A stretch of DNA of 64,000 nt from positions 80,453,899 through 80,517,898 of the forward strand of contig OY987300.1 of the NCBI GenBank assembly GCA_963920635.1. Reading direction: 5' to 3'. The translations under genes and the position numbers were made by a program. Within the stretch, counting starts at the first letter, position 1, and every line of letters starts with the position of its first letter. The notes beneath the pieces are model-generated. The model was not told the origin of the DNA, did not search any database, and saw nothing but the letters and a program-made list of their open reading frames with translations. Shown here in pieces: positions 36,401-51,400 of the stretch. The DNA comes from Pseudeuparius sepicola (lineage: Eukaryota > Arthropoda > Insecta > Coleoptera > Anthribidae).

Positions 36401-39400
36401 GAAGGGCGCTGTGGACATCATCGCCGTGGCCTTGAACGTGAGTTGATTTTGTTTGGATTGTATTAGTTGGGATAAGAAGATAAGTTCGTATAATTAGGTG
36501 TCGCCCTCAGAGAAATAACCAGGGACTCTTTAAAATAAGGGGACCCACAGCATTTCACAGTCTATCACATAGGAAAAGTGAAGCCTCGAGGGGAAGTTTG
36601 CTTTCTGTAGGTATACTCCAAGGAGACCACATAAGTGGGCTGGTACAAGTTTATGTTATATGTCAGTGTCCAACTGCCATCAGGTTTTATGTGATGGATA
36701 GTGCCATAGATTCTAAAGGAGGCAAAAAATTACCCATCATAATTCACAATTTTTAAGTTTTCTAACTTTCAGATACTCATATGTGACAATTAAAGAATTT
36801 CAACTATACAATAAATTTGTTTCATTTGACAGTTGCCATATTCTGTAATTGTAGACACAACGATTGTCAAGTCTAATTTTTAGAAATCATGGAAACCATT
36901 ATTAATTTTTACTAACAAAGTACCTACCTTTTATAATCATAGATTCTCCAATAAAATGGCATACTTGGCATCACTATGATACCATTAGATTAGAATGATG
37001 AAAGAATAGGCCTCTGTTGTTAAGATGAATGAATAAAACACTGAGTTTTGTTACAAATCACAAAAAATATGGAAATAAATTAAACTGATTTTTTATTCCA
37101 TATGAACGTAAAATACAAAAATATTATACCCTAACAATAAATATCCATAAACGCCGTTTCAAACTGAAAAATGTTGTCCAAATGCAAGCTGCTAGCCCTT
37201 TCATCCTCTTACTGATAAAGGAGGGAAGTTAGTCTCTCGTTAGCTATTTTCGAACGCAAAAACGGCTTTATTAGTTTTAATTTTGTAAAAGATCTTTCTA
37301 CGGTTGACGCTGAAACAGGCAAACTCAATGATGGTAAACTTAAGAAAAGGCGAAGGGCAGCGCACAAATCCAGTAAAATACTGGCCAATTTTTTTTTTTT
37401 TTTTAATTAAAATAAACTGCAAAAATTAAACACTAAACACGTATAAATAATAATATAATAGTCCGATTATACCAGTACCACAACTGTCACTGCGACTGGC
37501 GACTGTGGATTTATACAGTGGCCCTAGCTCAGAGATATATGTAACTTAAGTACGTTAAAATATCTATTTCAGGGTCGTGATCCTCAGCCAAATTTAACAA
37601 CAAAAATTCTTCGTTTTCTGTATAAGTACGGAGTGTTAAAATTTTCTAAACAAATAAATTAAAAGTAAAAAAATATTTTTAAAAAAAGCTTTTATTTAAA
37701 TGCGCTAAAAAGAATAAAATAATCTTTTCTTTTAAAACTTTTACTATCAACTTATAACGTCATTCCACAATTTATATGATATAAAAGCTTGTCGCGAGAT
37801 TTAAGTAGTGGTATTTACTTAGTTTGAAAACTTAAATCTCGCGACAAGCTTTTATATCATATAAATTGTGGAATGACGTTATAAGTTGATAGTAAAAGTT
37901 TTAAAAGAAAAGATTATTTTATTCTTTTTAGCGCATTTAAATAAAAGCTTTTTTTAAAAATATTTTTTTACTTTTAATTTATTTTGTAATTTTTAGTTTG
38001 GCCAGGTGTCTGAGTCTATTCATCTCAGTTAACGCATCATTGTTGCAAGGTCGTTTGCCGGTTAGTTTAGAACAGTCTAGCTCTTCAATGAGGAGACCTT
38101 CTAATGACCATCTTGGGTGTTCCGCCATGTTGGATTTAGAATGACGTCACACATATAATCATGCATTGTCATCCAAATTAAACGTGTGTACAAAATTTCA
38201 GCTCGATCGGTTGAAATTTAACTAGTCCGCCATCTTGAGTGTTCCGCCATGTTGGATTTAGAATGACGTCACACATATAATCATGCATTGTCATCCAAAT
38301 TAAACGTGTGTACAAAATTTCAGCTCGATCGGTTGAAATTTAACTAGTCCGCCATCTTGAGTGTTCCGCCATGTTGGATTTAGAATGACGTCACACATAT
38401 AATCATGCATTGTCATCCAAATTAAACGTGTGTACAAAATTTCAGCTCGATCGGTTGAAATTTAACTAGTCCGCCATCTTGGGTGATCCGCCATGTTGGA
38501 TTTAGAATGACGTCACACATATAATCATGCATTGTCATCCAAATTAAACGTGTGTACAAAATTTCAGCTCGATCGGTTGAAGATATCTGCTTCAAAATTG
38601 AGTTGCAAGATTCCACCCGAACAAATTACATACATACATACATACATACATTGCAAGTTAAATAAAAGCTTTTAAAAACATCTTTTCTCAAAACTTTTTT
38701 TATTCTTATTTCGACTTAAAATTAGTTGTGTTGCCTTGAAACCTCCATAATTTTGTTTTTAATTGAGATCTTGATCTTTTTCCTACGCTTTTTAAATAGG
38801 TACCTGACATTTTTTTGCAAGTACGATTAAATAAATTTAAAAAATCAAATTTGCCACGAAACGGCGATAGATACAAAAATAAGTAAAGAAACACTTTTTG
38901 TTAAGAAACAAATGCTCCATCCAAAACTGCTACCTACTTTAATTGCGTACAGGGCCGTATTAACTTTCTTCTTGAATTTGTCTTCCGATTTACCCATATC
39001 TCCGCCACTGGTTCAATCTAGAGGTTGAAAATAACACATTCAAAAAGGTCTTAGCAAAATATGAGTGTACCAAATTTGGTTAAAAAGGCTCTACAAATAA
39101 AGAAGTTATGGGAAAAAGACGATTTTTTAGAGAATTTTAACACCCCTTATATCAAATTCGAAGAATTTTTGGACCCAAGTTTACATGGACTTTTTTTTCT
39201 TAGAATTGGCCGAGGACCATCTCCTTGAAATCTTTTAACATACTTAAGTTACACCCTGTATATCTCTGCCCCAGCTCTAACCTGAAACCTAACGTAGGTA
39301 TATCTATTATTTGTGGTTGTGGTCCCGGTCAGAAGGTTGGTTACACACAGAGCAACGCGACAATGGTAAAAGAGAGAATAATGAGCAGCGGGACAACGAG

Positions 39401-42400
39401 TGTACTACATAGGTATTGATAGGTGGAGCGGTGCCTGAGATTTCCCGATGATTTTTTGCTGTGGGCCCCGGGGCCCCTGGTAACTTGGGGCCCCCCCGCA
39501 CCGCGGGGTCTGCGTTTGTGGCTTGCACGCCACTGCTGGGTCCCCTTATTTTAAAGAGCCCTTGGAAATAACCAAGGGCAGAGGGGGTAACAATAAAAAG
39601 TAAACAGGACCGACATCTTTTTGAGTGATGCCACCTTTCATTATTTACAGCATTTTATTTCAAAATAGACGGGTTTATTATTGGTATTAAATAAAGACGC
39701 ACCTTCCCACAACACTAAATTAACAAATATAACTATTTATCTTTTATACGACAATTTTAAACTAAAACTAAATCGCGCTGTAAGTATGCTAATTATTACT
39801 TTATTAATAAAATCCTCAACATGCAGTTCAAATCGCCCAACATGACAACGTTGCCGCATTCAATCTCTCTGCATTGTTTGTGTTGTTTACCCTAGTGTGT
39901 CATTTTCTCTCAATGTTTACGACGTATTTTTCGTCTTTTCAAGTGTTTTTTTTTGTTAATTTATAACTATTTAATAGCAGTTTGAAGATGAACTGAAAAT
40001 ATCCCAACAAAAAATGGCATATTATGTTTCAAATAGAAGTAGTAATAATTCATAATTTTATTTTTTATATGGTAATAAATGACGTTTATTTTTTTATTTT
40101 TCCAACCTTTAAAGAATAATTCAAACGAAATTTGTTTTATCAAGAAAAGTACTAATATGACTCTTTATAGAATTTTCTTTTATGCACTTGGATAACTTTT
40201 TTATTCTAAGCAAAAACTATCTCTTGAATTTTTTTTGTATCTGCCACAGTTTTGCGGGAAAATTAATATTTATCGTTTATTGCTTTTTTGGAATGCAAAA
40301 AATAAAATTATTTTATTTGCAAAAAAAAATACATTTTAGATCTCGATGTGGTTAATAGTACTGACGAAAACTGACTAAAATAACATATTAATTCAACAAA
40401 ACAATAATGTCCTCCATGCCATAATTTACCAGCGTGTTCTACGACCTAAAAAAATGAAAAGAGTTCCTATAAACATGGCCTCAAAAATGCCCCCTAATTT
40501 TTTCTAAATATTTCCAGAACGAACAAAGATAAAATTCTGAAATTTGGTGTGTGATGTACCTGTGAGATTTGACATTTGCCGAGGTAGCGATAGTTGGACA
40601 TTCTTAATCATAGGCGTCCTAAATGGGGGGGTTAAGGGGTAAAAGTCCCCTAAATTTTGTGTGTGTGCTTTTTCCCCAAATTTATTGCGAAATTATAAAA
40701 TTTCACGGTATTCTACGAAAAAATTGTGCTCTTGTTGAACTTTGATAGCGTGCACCGTTTTCGAGTAAAATCGTATTGAAATTTTCTTGCAGAGGGCCAT
40801 GAAAATGCGTATTGGAAATTAGCCTGCCATATTTTACCAGCGTGTTCTGTGACCCAAAAAAATGAAAAAGTTCCTATAAACATGGCCTCAAAAATGCCTC
40901 CTAAGAAGGCTATAGCTCCCGAAATGGACACTTTGGCAAACGGTTTTTTTCAGAACGAGCAAAGATAAAATTCTGAAATTTGGTATGTGAGATACCTATG
41001 GGAGAATAAATCATGAAAAAAGCGCACAAAAAAAAGGGATATTTTTAACCCCTTCACATTTGGGACGTCTATGATGAAAAATGTCAAATTATCTCTACCT
41101 CGGTAAACGTCAAATCAAATCTCACAGGTGTATATCACACACCAAATTTCACAAATTTTATCTTTGTTCGTTCTGGAAATATTTAGAAAAAACCGTTTGC
41201 CAAAGTGTCAATTTCGGGGGCTATATTATAGCCCCCTTTGGGGACTTTTTTGAGGCCATGTTTGTAGGAACTTTTTTTCATTTTTTTGTATCAAAAAACG
41301 TGGTGGTAAATTATGGCAGGCTAATTTCTAATAGGCATTTTCATGGCACTCTGCAAAAATTTTTTAAAACTGTTACGCCTGACGTAAACAAGAGCACGTG
41401 CGTTGAGATATTCGCCAGAGCCGCACTAAGGCACACCCTTTATTTAATTTTAGTTTACATACAAATATTTCGGAAAAAATTATTGGTTTAATTAAAATGG
41501 TTCAAAACATCGATAAAACTATTTGTGACAGTATACTATAAATAGCTGAAGACAACAAGATAAAACCTCGTAAATATACTTTTGCGATCGAGTACGTCCC
41601 TGTTGCCAGGCGCGCTGATATTTTATGGCCTATTGACCAATCGCCTTGTTTCGCGGAACGTCATCGAACACGTGCTTTAATTTACACCAGGCGTAATAAG
41701 AATTGATCGATTTTAGTATAGTCAATTTTGCTACCTATTTTTTCTTTTAAAACCGAAAGTCAAATCGTGGATAAAATTACGTAAAAGTATTTTTAATCTC
41801 TCACAAAAGTGATTTTTAACAGGCAAGTATTGATTTTCTCAACCTTAACACATTGTTTAATATCAAAGGCGTCGTATTTAATATCCTCTGGTCAGATAAA
41901 AATCTGAAGATGTCATTTTTTTAAATTAAATATTTTTTATCGCGTGGCAGATGCAAAAAATAAAGGTAGTGTATTTATAACCGTATCTCCGCCACTGGCT
42001 ATTTGGGTATTATCTCATTTTGTGACACTTGATTAATTCATGCTGTGCACCAAATTTCGTTTGAATAATCTATAACGGTTGGAAAAATAAAAAATTAAAC
42101 GTTAAAATTTTTGAGAGGTTAAACACCCTGTATCACGAAAATGAGGCGGCTGTAAATAAAAAGTTATACCACAAAATAGTCATATTTTATGGTTTTCTAT
42201 TACCTGTTGAAGTGTCCTAAAATAAAATTAAATCACCCTTTTTAGAATTAATTCGTCTAATTCTGTGGCCTATACTATAACAATAGTAGTTGTTCAATCA
42301 AACCACAGAATTGATCAAACTGAAACAAATAAGTGCCTACTTTTTTAGGTCAGCTAAGCAAAAGTAATACATGTGTATGAAATGAATTATTATTGCAAGT

Positions 42401-45400
42401 AAAATGCCTAGACATATTGCTTTACCACTTTAAATATTTGAAGTCATAATAAAACCTTCAAAATTTGAATTAAGGCTCTTGAAGTGGGTTGCAAAAGTGC
42501 AAATGGCTCTGATAAACTACAGAATTAAACGTGATAAACCCACTTCAAAACAGCATCTCGAAGAGTAATAATAAATGTGCGTCTATGTTCTTGAAACTAC
42601 AAGAAACAAAAACGAAAACGAATCCACCTAATTACACTTAAATCGTAAATATTTAAAGGAACACTTAAAATTACGCGAAAAATTGTACGGAAATTTTCTC
42701 GGTACCTATACATATAAACTTTGAAATAGGTTAATAAAGCTGTTTATAATTTCTCTTTCAACAAGTAAAAATATAATTAAATTGGCTGTTTATAACATCG
42801 ACCTACATTTACATTATATGCACCTTCGTAGGATTTCACTAAAATAAATATTTAGGTTGAGATTTTTTTGAAAACTTCTCAAAGCTATTTAAAGAAAATT
42901 ATGTTTTACTAAGATATACGATAAAAACATATAGCTACCTAATGCTTTTATAATGTTGTAATTTGTAACGTTCGACGTTCGCCTCATTCTTTATTAAATT
43001 TAGTTTGCATTAATAATTCGTAAAAATTTTATATACAGGGTTTTCCGAAATGCCTATATTTTTAAGGACAAAATTTCTGGGGTCTATAGCCCTCCGACAC
43101 TACGCCACTGTCATAACATATGGCAAAACACCCGCATTTGATAGTTTTAGTAGTTATAGACTTTATCTAAAACTTTTCTTATAGGTACTATTATTTGGCC
43201 TGAGGTCGGAGGTCAAACCTATCACAAAATAAGGAAAATGCAAAATAAAATAATCAAAGCAATTTGATTATTATATGAAATTTGGTAGCAAGGTGTGATT
43301 TTTTAATTTGTTGACAATATGCCTATTCTAAGAGCTTTCACTGTGGTACAAAATAAAATTATATTTTTATTTATTTTATATTTATTATATATATATATAT
43401 ATAAAGGGAAGAACAATAAATAAAAAAAATCGCTAAATGGTTTTCGTGAAAATCGGGGGTATAAAAAAATCGCAGCCGGCCCTGGATTTGCATTTTGAAA
43501 ATGGCAGGAAGGACAAAAGAAGCGGTTTTTGAAGGCCTTTCAAACAAAAAAAAAGTTTACGCGATTATCTCCAAAAATGAAGATTTTACGGATTTGTACA
43601 GTTTTAAAGTTGGACTCTTATGAGAGTTGAAATCATGCGGCCGTCTCTCATACTATAATAAAAACGTGGTAAAAAACTGCATTTCGAGCTATTTTCAATA
43701 AATACTACCTAAAAACAATTTGTCACTAGCACTAGCCCTACATTTTTAACGTTTGGCTATAACCCAAAAAAGTAACTTTTTCACTTTACCTATAATGTAT
43801 TATATTTCTATATTTGCAAATTTGGCTGCAAAGCAAAGGTAAAGGACCTCATTTTGAGAGTTAATAAATGCCATATGAACACAAACACATTTATTTATAT
43901 TACATTAGGTGTATATTTATATACATTTATTTGGAAATAAAGCATTTTGAATGAGTTCCAATTTAAAAAATAGGCCAGAGGGACCGAGTCATTCTGTTTT
44001 ATTTGCACTTGGAGGCCAAATTTTGACATTCTACGCAAGTATTTTAAAAAACAAAACAGTGACGATATAATTGCCGACTTTTTATGCCAACACCGATCAG
44101 ACGATGCCGTGGATAGGTGAGAATATCAATCGCACTATTTTTAGAGCATTCATGCAAGTGATAAGTACATACCACCTATACATATAGTGTTATAAATAGA
44201 CAACTCTTACGTCTATATTGGCATTTTGAAATTGAAGGTCTTTGCTAAAAAAAGAACTCAGTAGATAGCGGCTTAAAAAATGTTTGAAGTTTAAAGAAAC
44301 TATGGTTTTCAATTCTTTCAGAATGCGTGCGACGTGAGGGGGGAAGAACTCGCAAATATTATAGAATTAGTCACAGTTCAGGGGCGTAGCTCAATTTTGT
44401 GCAACTCACTGATTTAATTTTCATATAATTGTTATTTAATTTATTGTTAATATTATTCTTAACGGTGATGCCTTAGACTATGGAGGAAGGCAAACCCTTA
44501 TAACATTGGCAATAATTATTTCTCGTGCTTGAGAATGCAACGTTCTTCCCTGTTTACTCATTTTGCACACGTTAACTCCCGAACATACGAAACGCCACTG
44601 AACTCTCCGAGCCGGCGGAAAAAACTTGCCAGCGGCCTAAAAAATGAGATCTGTATCTGTATGGTAGCCCAAATATGCAGTTCACTTTACGTACTATAGA
44701 AACAGGCACAAAACGCGTTGGCTAACTGATTTTGTCAGCAGACTCCTTCGCAGAAGTGCTGTGTTGCCGTACTTCAAAGGCGATGGTAGACGCGACGATG
44801 TTGAAAAAAATATAATAGGTGTTTTATCACACCGCGTTAAAAATAAATGATAAACAAAAATGGGTAAAAGTGGTCCCGTGATGCGAGCTTTATTTTTTCA
44901 GTATAACAGAGTTCAGAAATTCGGCTTCAATATGATAAAACTTGTATTCGCCAATAAATAACGACTACTCGTATAGGAAATCTCGCAACGCTGCCCGCAT
45001 TCTTTAGAAACTTTTTCTTTCGTGCTTTGGACTATAGATAGTAGCTGCTACTAAGCATTGAGTAAAAATTTAGTGGAGGAACAATACACGTCTGTAAAAC
45101 TTGTCACCTTAATTCTTGCTGAAGAACCATGACGCCATCTATTCAAATACAATAGAACCATATTGTTTATTCAACGATTATTAAGCCCGTAGATGCCGCC
45201 ACGTTACTTTAATAATTAATTGTCAACTTTGACAGAGCGGCTATTCCCCTCACCATATTTTCTCGTACCTACTATTGGGTACTGGTGAAACTACGTCGAA
45301 AAACAAATCTAGGACATAGAGGGTATGCGCTTATGGGAAATATTTTCCAAAAAGTCACACCCCCACTCCCCGCGAGACTTTAGACACTGCAGGCGCACTT

Positions 45401-48400
45401 GATTTTTCGGCCACCGTCATAAATAGAACTTGGCACGGACACCGCCTCGAACTTCGGGAGCCCCAGCAGTCGTCGCGGCGCACCCGGCGCCCCATGGAGA
45501 CGACGCGCGCCGCGATGCCGGCGCCCCCCAGGTCCAGGGGGCGACCGGCGGCGGGCGGCAGGTTCAGGGGGGTGAGGAAGGAGGAGCTGCAGAGGCAGAC
45601 CAGCCTGTACCTCGCGTCGATGACGGTGAGAAGGTCGGGGGCGGTTATCCCCCCCTTTTTGGGGGGGTTGGCGGTGTCGGGGCAGATCGGTGCGCAGCGT
45701 GGATTAATCGAGTGTCACAAAATGTTATGTTACCTGGGACTCTTTAAAATAAGGGGACCCAGCATGTCACATAGGAAAAGTGAAGCCTTGAGGGGAAGTT
45801 TGTTTTCTGTCGACTCCAAGGAGACCACAAGGGGGCTGGTACAAGGTTATGTTATATGTCAGTGTCCAACTGCCATCAGGTTTTATGTGACATGCCAGTG
45901 CCATAGATTCTAAAGGAGGCAAAATATTTCCCTTCATAATTCACAATTTTTAACTTTTCTAACTTCCAGATACTCAGATGTGTCAATTAAAGGTAATGCG
46001 GCCGCCTGTAGTAGTCCCAATAATTGCAACCAGATTTTTCCTGTATCACCTTTAGTAATCCTACAATTCCCATTACGTGGGCATTACGTATAAGTAGGTA
46101 GTTCAAAACAAAAATTGTATTTCGAAAATTTTAAATGATTAAGCAGGTAGCTTCAATCAGGTCTTTTTTTAAAGAGTTTTTATCTACGACTACAAGTTTA
46201 TTTTAAGTTTGTGAGGTACCTTGGGAGAGAAATAAAATTACAAACATTTTATAATGGACACCGAGAAAAACTACCTACATCATTAGAACTACACTAGACC
46301 AAATCTTATTAGTCCATCCCGAAATCTGTGAAAGTTCTTTGGGTATATACATTCAACAAGGGAAGAAAGTTCAATATTATAAATGGATTGAGGAACCTGG
46401 TAACAAGGTGCAATAGCGACAAATTCTTAACTAAGCAAAATTGGCACTACTGACTTACCATTATACTTATTACTTAAATTCGTGGAAATAATTGCTGGAA
46501 ATCAATTTCAACTATAAAATAAATTTGTTTCATTTGACAGTTACCATATTCTGCACTTGTAGACACAACAATGTCAAGTCTAATTTTTAGAAATCATGGA
46601 AACCATTATTAATTTTTACTAACAATCAAAGTACCTGCTATATGAAGAAAGAATAGGCCTCACTTTGGAACGTATAATGCTGGGTCCCCTTACTTTAAAG
46701 AGTCCCTGGTTATACAGCATGGATTAATCGAGTGTCACAAAATGTGATGTTACACCAAGTTTCCCTAATAGCCAGTGGCGGAGATATGGGCAAAGTCTAG
46801 AGCTAGACTTTGATATGGGTAACGCTACATTTTGTTTTATCAAGAAAGATTCTAATACGGCCCTGTACAGAACGTAGCGAATATTTTCTGTGATGTCAAT
46901 AGGTATGCCTAAATTCAAAAACCCTAATGTAAAAATTATGAGGTATGAAAAATTTATCGAAATAAATGGTGGAAAAGAAATGAAATTTAATTTTTACTTT
47001 CGGTTTTTTGTATTTAGTTACCTAATATATACCTATTATTCGTGATAAAACAAGTTAGGTACAGTTTCAATTATTGTTCGATGTTTTTTCACAAAATTTG
47101 ATACAAACTGGGGATGCCCAGTGGCTTAGTGAAAATTTTTATAAAAACATGCCTGATATGATTTGTCCAATTTTGAACCAAAAAAATCTCAACTGACAAA
47201 TACAAATTTTATGGGATGTTCCTCAATGTTTGTGCGAAAATGTCATACTTGAACATTTTTCTAGGTTTGATTTCCACTTGTTTTGGCACATTTTGAGTCG
47301 CTCTTTTTGAAGTAAATTGTTGCTAAAATCTCCAAGAAAATTTGTAATTATTATTCCTTAAAAAAGTCGTAGGTAGTAAAATGAGAGTGCATCTATTATT
47401 AGGCAGTTGTGTTTATGTTTTTTATCTGTGAAAAGCAGCCTAAGTAAACGTTGCTTTTAATTTCCTACTTACGATCTGTTTATATTTCTTACCTGATTCT
47501 TTTTATTACACATTTTGTAAAAAAAACGCAAAGGCAAATATTCCATATTTCAGCAGTTTTTTTGTCTCTTTTTGTTTTTCTTTCATGCTAACTATTCATT
47601 ATTAAAAAAGAATACCCATCTTAAAGGCACTCATAGTAAATTATATAGAATGTATTTTAGGCTTTTGTGCTATAAAGATCAATATTTTTACCTAGGTATA
47701 TTATTGGGTCATCCCCAAATAATACAAGCTATGCGTTGCCCTTTTTAGAAATAGATCAATATTTGAAATGTTTGGTATGAGGGGTGAATAGGTGAATTTG
47801 TTCTATTTTGTGATGTTATTGTATCTGATTTGTTCATTGAAGCAAAAAAGCACAAATTTAAGTCCTTGGATATCATTGTAAACATGGGAAATCAGGTACC
47901 TATACTTTAAATAACAATAATTTTGTAATAAAATTATAATTTCTACTCGGGAAATTTAGTGTAAAAACCATTTCAATAGATTTTGGGACCAGGATTTTAT
48001 CTAGTGACCATTTTGTTGTGGTATCATAATTTATTGTTCTGAATAGTGTGATTCCTATAGCAATTTGATTGACAAATTTTAGCTATTTTCTTTCTACAAC
48101 TTTTAATTTTTTTCACAGTAAATGCATATGCTTCAAGGCATGTTTTAATTTATTTTTGGTATTTCAAGGCTAAAGTAGGCAGGTAGTTAGTAGTTTTTTT
48201 ATAGTTCATTTTTTTTTCCCTGAATTGTTTGGTAGGTATACAAAAATAATATAAATATATTATTATGCTTGTTAGATGGAACAAACTGTTTATTTTTTAT
48301 TTTCTTGATATTATTACCAAAGCATCATACCAAGACATATAGAAGGTAACTGCTGTGTTACTTTGTGATTTTTTTAGTCGACTTATTTTTATTCTGTTCA

Positions 48401-51400
48401 TATATTATAGGTGGCTCACTTTCAAGGGAGATCAAACTGTAACAGGTGATAGATCTTCAAAAAGAAACCGTAAAGTTACAGGGGGTTAAAGTTTTAAAAA
48501 TATTTGGACTTTATTGAATATTTACTGGATATTTAAATCAAATTTGGTACACGTTATAATGGCACAGTTTAGCATAAAACCTGAACAACCAGTGGCGTAG
48601 AAGGGGAGAAATAGTACAATTATTGTTTTTTAGGAAAACAATGAAGCACCTTTTGTATAGTAATAAAATGTATTGAATTTTTTATGTAGATTTTAATTGT
48701 AGACAAAAATGTCCTCTTGGCAATTTTTCGTATGTGTCATGGTTTCATGGTAAATTTGATTTTTTTTTGTATTATTTCGGGGTATTTCTGAAAAATCAAC
48801 TCAAAAATTTGCTCGATAGATAAGACTCAAAGTAGAAAAAATGTGTTTCTTACTTTAAACAAAGTAACTTTTTCCAATAAGCTTACCTATTTAAGGCTAT
48901 ACTTTTGAAGATACAGAGCTAAATGTTTTAGGCCCTATATCGAAAAATGACGCACCCTGTATACATATAGTTTTTTTTTGTCAAAAACCACCAAAACAAA
49001 ATTTCCAGATCGACAAACTCTACACGGAAGTCCTGTACGAGGTCCTCCACAACGTCGGCTGCGATGTCAACTGCGAAATCGGCCAGACGGCCCTCATCTG
49101 CTACGCGCAGGACGCCTTCAAGATACCGAACGACAAGCACCGCCTCCTGCTGGAAGAGGCAGAGAAAAAGGAACCGCCCGAATTTCTCATCAATGTCGAG
49201 GTCATCGAGGCCAAAGACCTCAGACCCAAGGATTCGAATGGGCTGAGCGACCCGTTTGTCACCTTGTATCTAGCTTCGAACTCTTCGCACCGATATAACA
49301 CTTCGGTGAAGCCTCTGACGCTGAATCCCGTGTGGGAGGAACATTTTGCGTTGTAAGTATTCATTTTTGGGAACTCTAGTATTTTTCGGAACTCTGTTAT
49401 TGCGACCAGGAACTCTAGTATTATTTTGGAACTCTGATATTGTGACAGGAACGCTAGTATTTTAGAACTCTGATACTTAACAGGAACTCTAGTATTTACA
49501 TATATAGGGAGACATAAATATATGTGATGGAATCCATCAATACAATGCGATTAGGCCATTCAAAATTCTGCACTTTAAAAATGAGTCCATTTGACATTTT
49601 TTAGACCAATAACTGTCAAAGTCAGTCAGTAGTGAGAAAGCCTATATATATATCTATGTTTTTGCAGATGGGAACAAATTCACAGGTGTTTTCTTGCAGT
49701 CACATAGAAACTTTAATATGTTATTATGTAATCACTGCAGAAATATTAATTTTACTAGCATATACTCTAATACAGTGACTGGCAGAAAGTTGGGCACAAA
49801 TGGAAAACTTTTTTATTATTAATCTCTCAGAAAATTTTATTCTTGATAAAAGTTGGTGCATCATCAAAATTTAAATATATCTTTTTGGATACGAGGTAGA
49901 TTCAAAAATGTCAAAATAACTCAAGAGTAAAGTACCCTTATTTTTTAAAATACGGTAAAAAGTTACTTACAAAAGTTGTTTGGAATCAAAGGGGGATGTC
50001 AGATTTAAAGTCACAGCCACCTACTAAAAAAAAGAAATTTAACTTTTTTTGTATTTTTTTCGACCACCCTGTGTATTACAAAAAAACCAAATACCACAAG
50101 CGCAACTTATCATCGGATTACATATGAATTTGCTACTAAACTTCAAATTTGTTCGATTAGCAGCTAGAAATTTAAATTAATCGAAATCAGAGTTTAAAAA
50201 TACTAAATTTTATCTATATAGGTCTCTACAGGTGTTTTCTTATAGGAACTCTAGTATTTACTAGCATTGCCGAAATATGATTACTAGAGTATACTTGTAT
50301 ACTCTAATATTACTAGAGTATACTTATATACGCTAATATTACTAAAGTTTTGACCATTATAACTTTAATATTTACTATAGTATAGGAATTAATTGCACCG
50401 AGTTAAGTTTTCACTGAATATTTGACATTTTAGACCAATAACTGACAAATTCGGTGACGACAGCCTATGTTTAGAAGTGTGGGATTTTGATCCTGCCGAG
50501 ACTATAAAAGACAAACTTGGCAAACTCTTTGAAGTTAAAGGCGTTAAGGGAATGAGAAAACTTGTGAAAGAAATAGCAGTCACTGCCACGAATGGTCAGC
50601 ATGAGAACGAACTTATTGGTCGTGCGAAAATTCCTTTAAGTGTAAGATATCATACTTTGTTATAATACAAAAAGTAAATAAAAATTATTTTAGACGATAC
50701 CAGCTTCTGGTATGACGATGTGGTATAGCGTCGACAAGAAAAATAAAGTAAATAGACAGGGTGTACTAAAAGTAAGAATTGCATTTAGTTCAGAAAAAAC
50801 TAGCCAAGCTGCACAGCAAGAACACAGGAGCATTTTACAAATAGTCCTTTTGCACGAGCTCGAAACTTCAAAAGTATGAAAAAGGGGTGCGTCTAACTTT
50901 TTTTACAAACATATTTTTTTAGGTAGCTCCATATTGGTGGTGTGGAAATTATAGCCCCCAAGGCGAACAGTTGATTATACAACACATTGCACAATCGGGA
51001 TTATCTCAAACTGAAGTCGCCATGTGTCAGTATGTAGCTTATGCTGGAGTACATCAAAACCACGCTTTAAATTTCACGATATTTTCTAAACTGTTGGACA
51101 GGCTCGTTAAGCCGATACAGTCGGGCAGTGTCGAAGAAGAAGATATGCGGCTGTTTTGGGACGCCACGAAGAAACTATTGCCGAGTTGTTTTGGGATTAT
51201 CCGAAAGATTCGCAAGAGAAATTGCAGCGAGAAAACGATGTTGAAGCAGGTGACGGAAGTTTTGAAAATATTGAGCAAACTCGCAACGTTAGACCCGCTA
51301 CCGAACGTTGATTTATTCCCGCAGAATATTTACTCGTGGGTTAGTTATAATGGCGACGAACCGAACTGTGATATAACGGCAACTTTGAATGATGCCGTCG

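Noticed and set aside
36002..36446. Several overlapping long frames on both strands around the GC-rich exon
   Set aside because: GC-rich sequence has few stop codons in any frame. Only the plus frame with matching splice sites and phases fits the neighbouring gene.
41081..41491. A 136-codon plus-strand ORF
   Set aside because: It lies within a diverged inverted repeat, with mirror-image frames on the other arm (for example 40713-40931), and has no recognisable domain.
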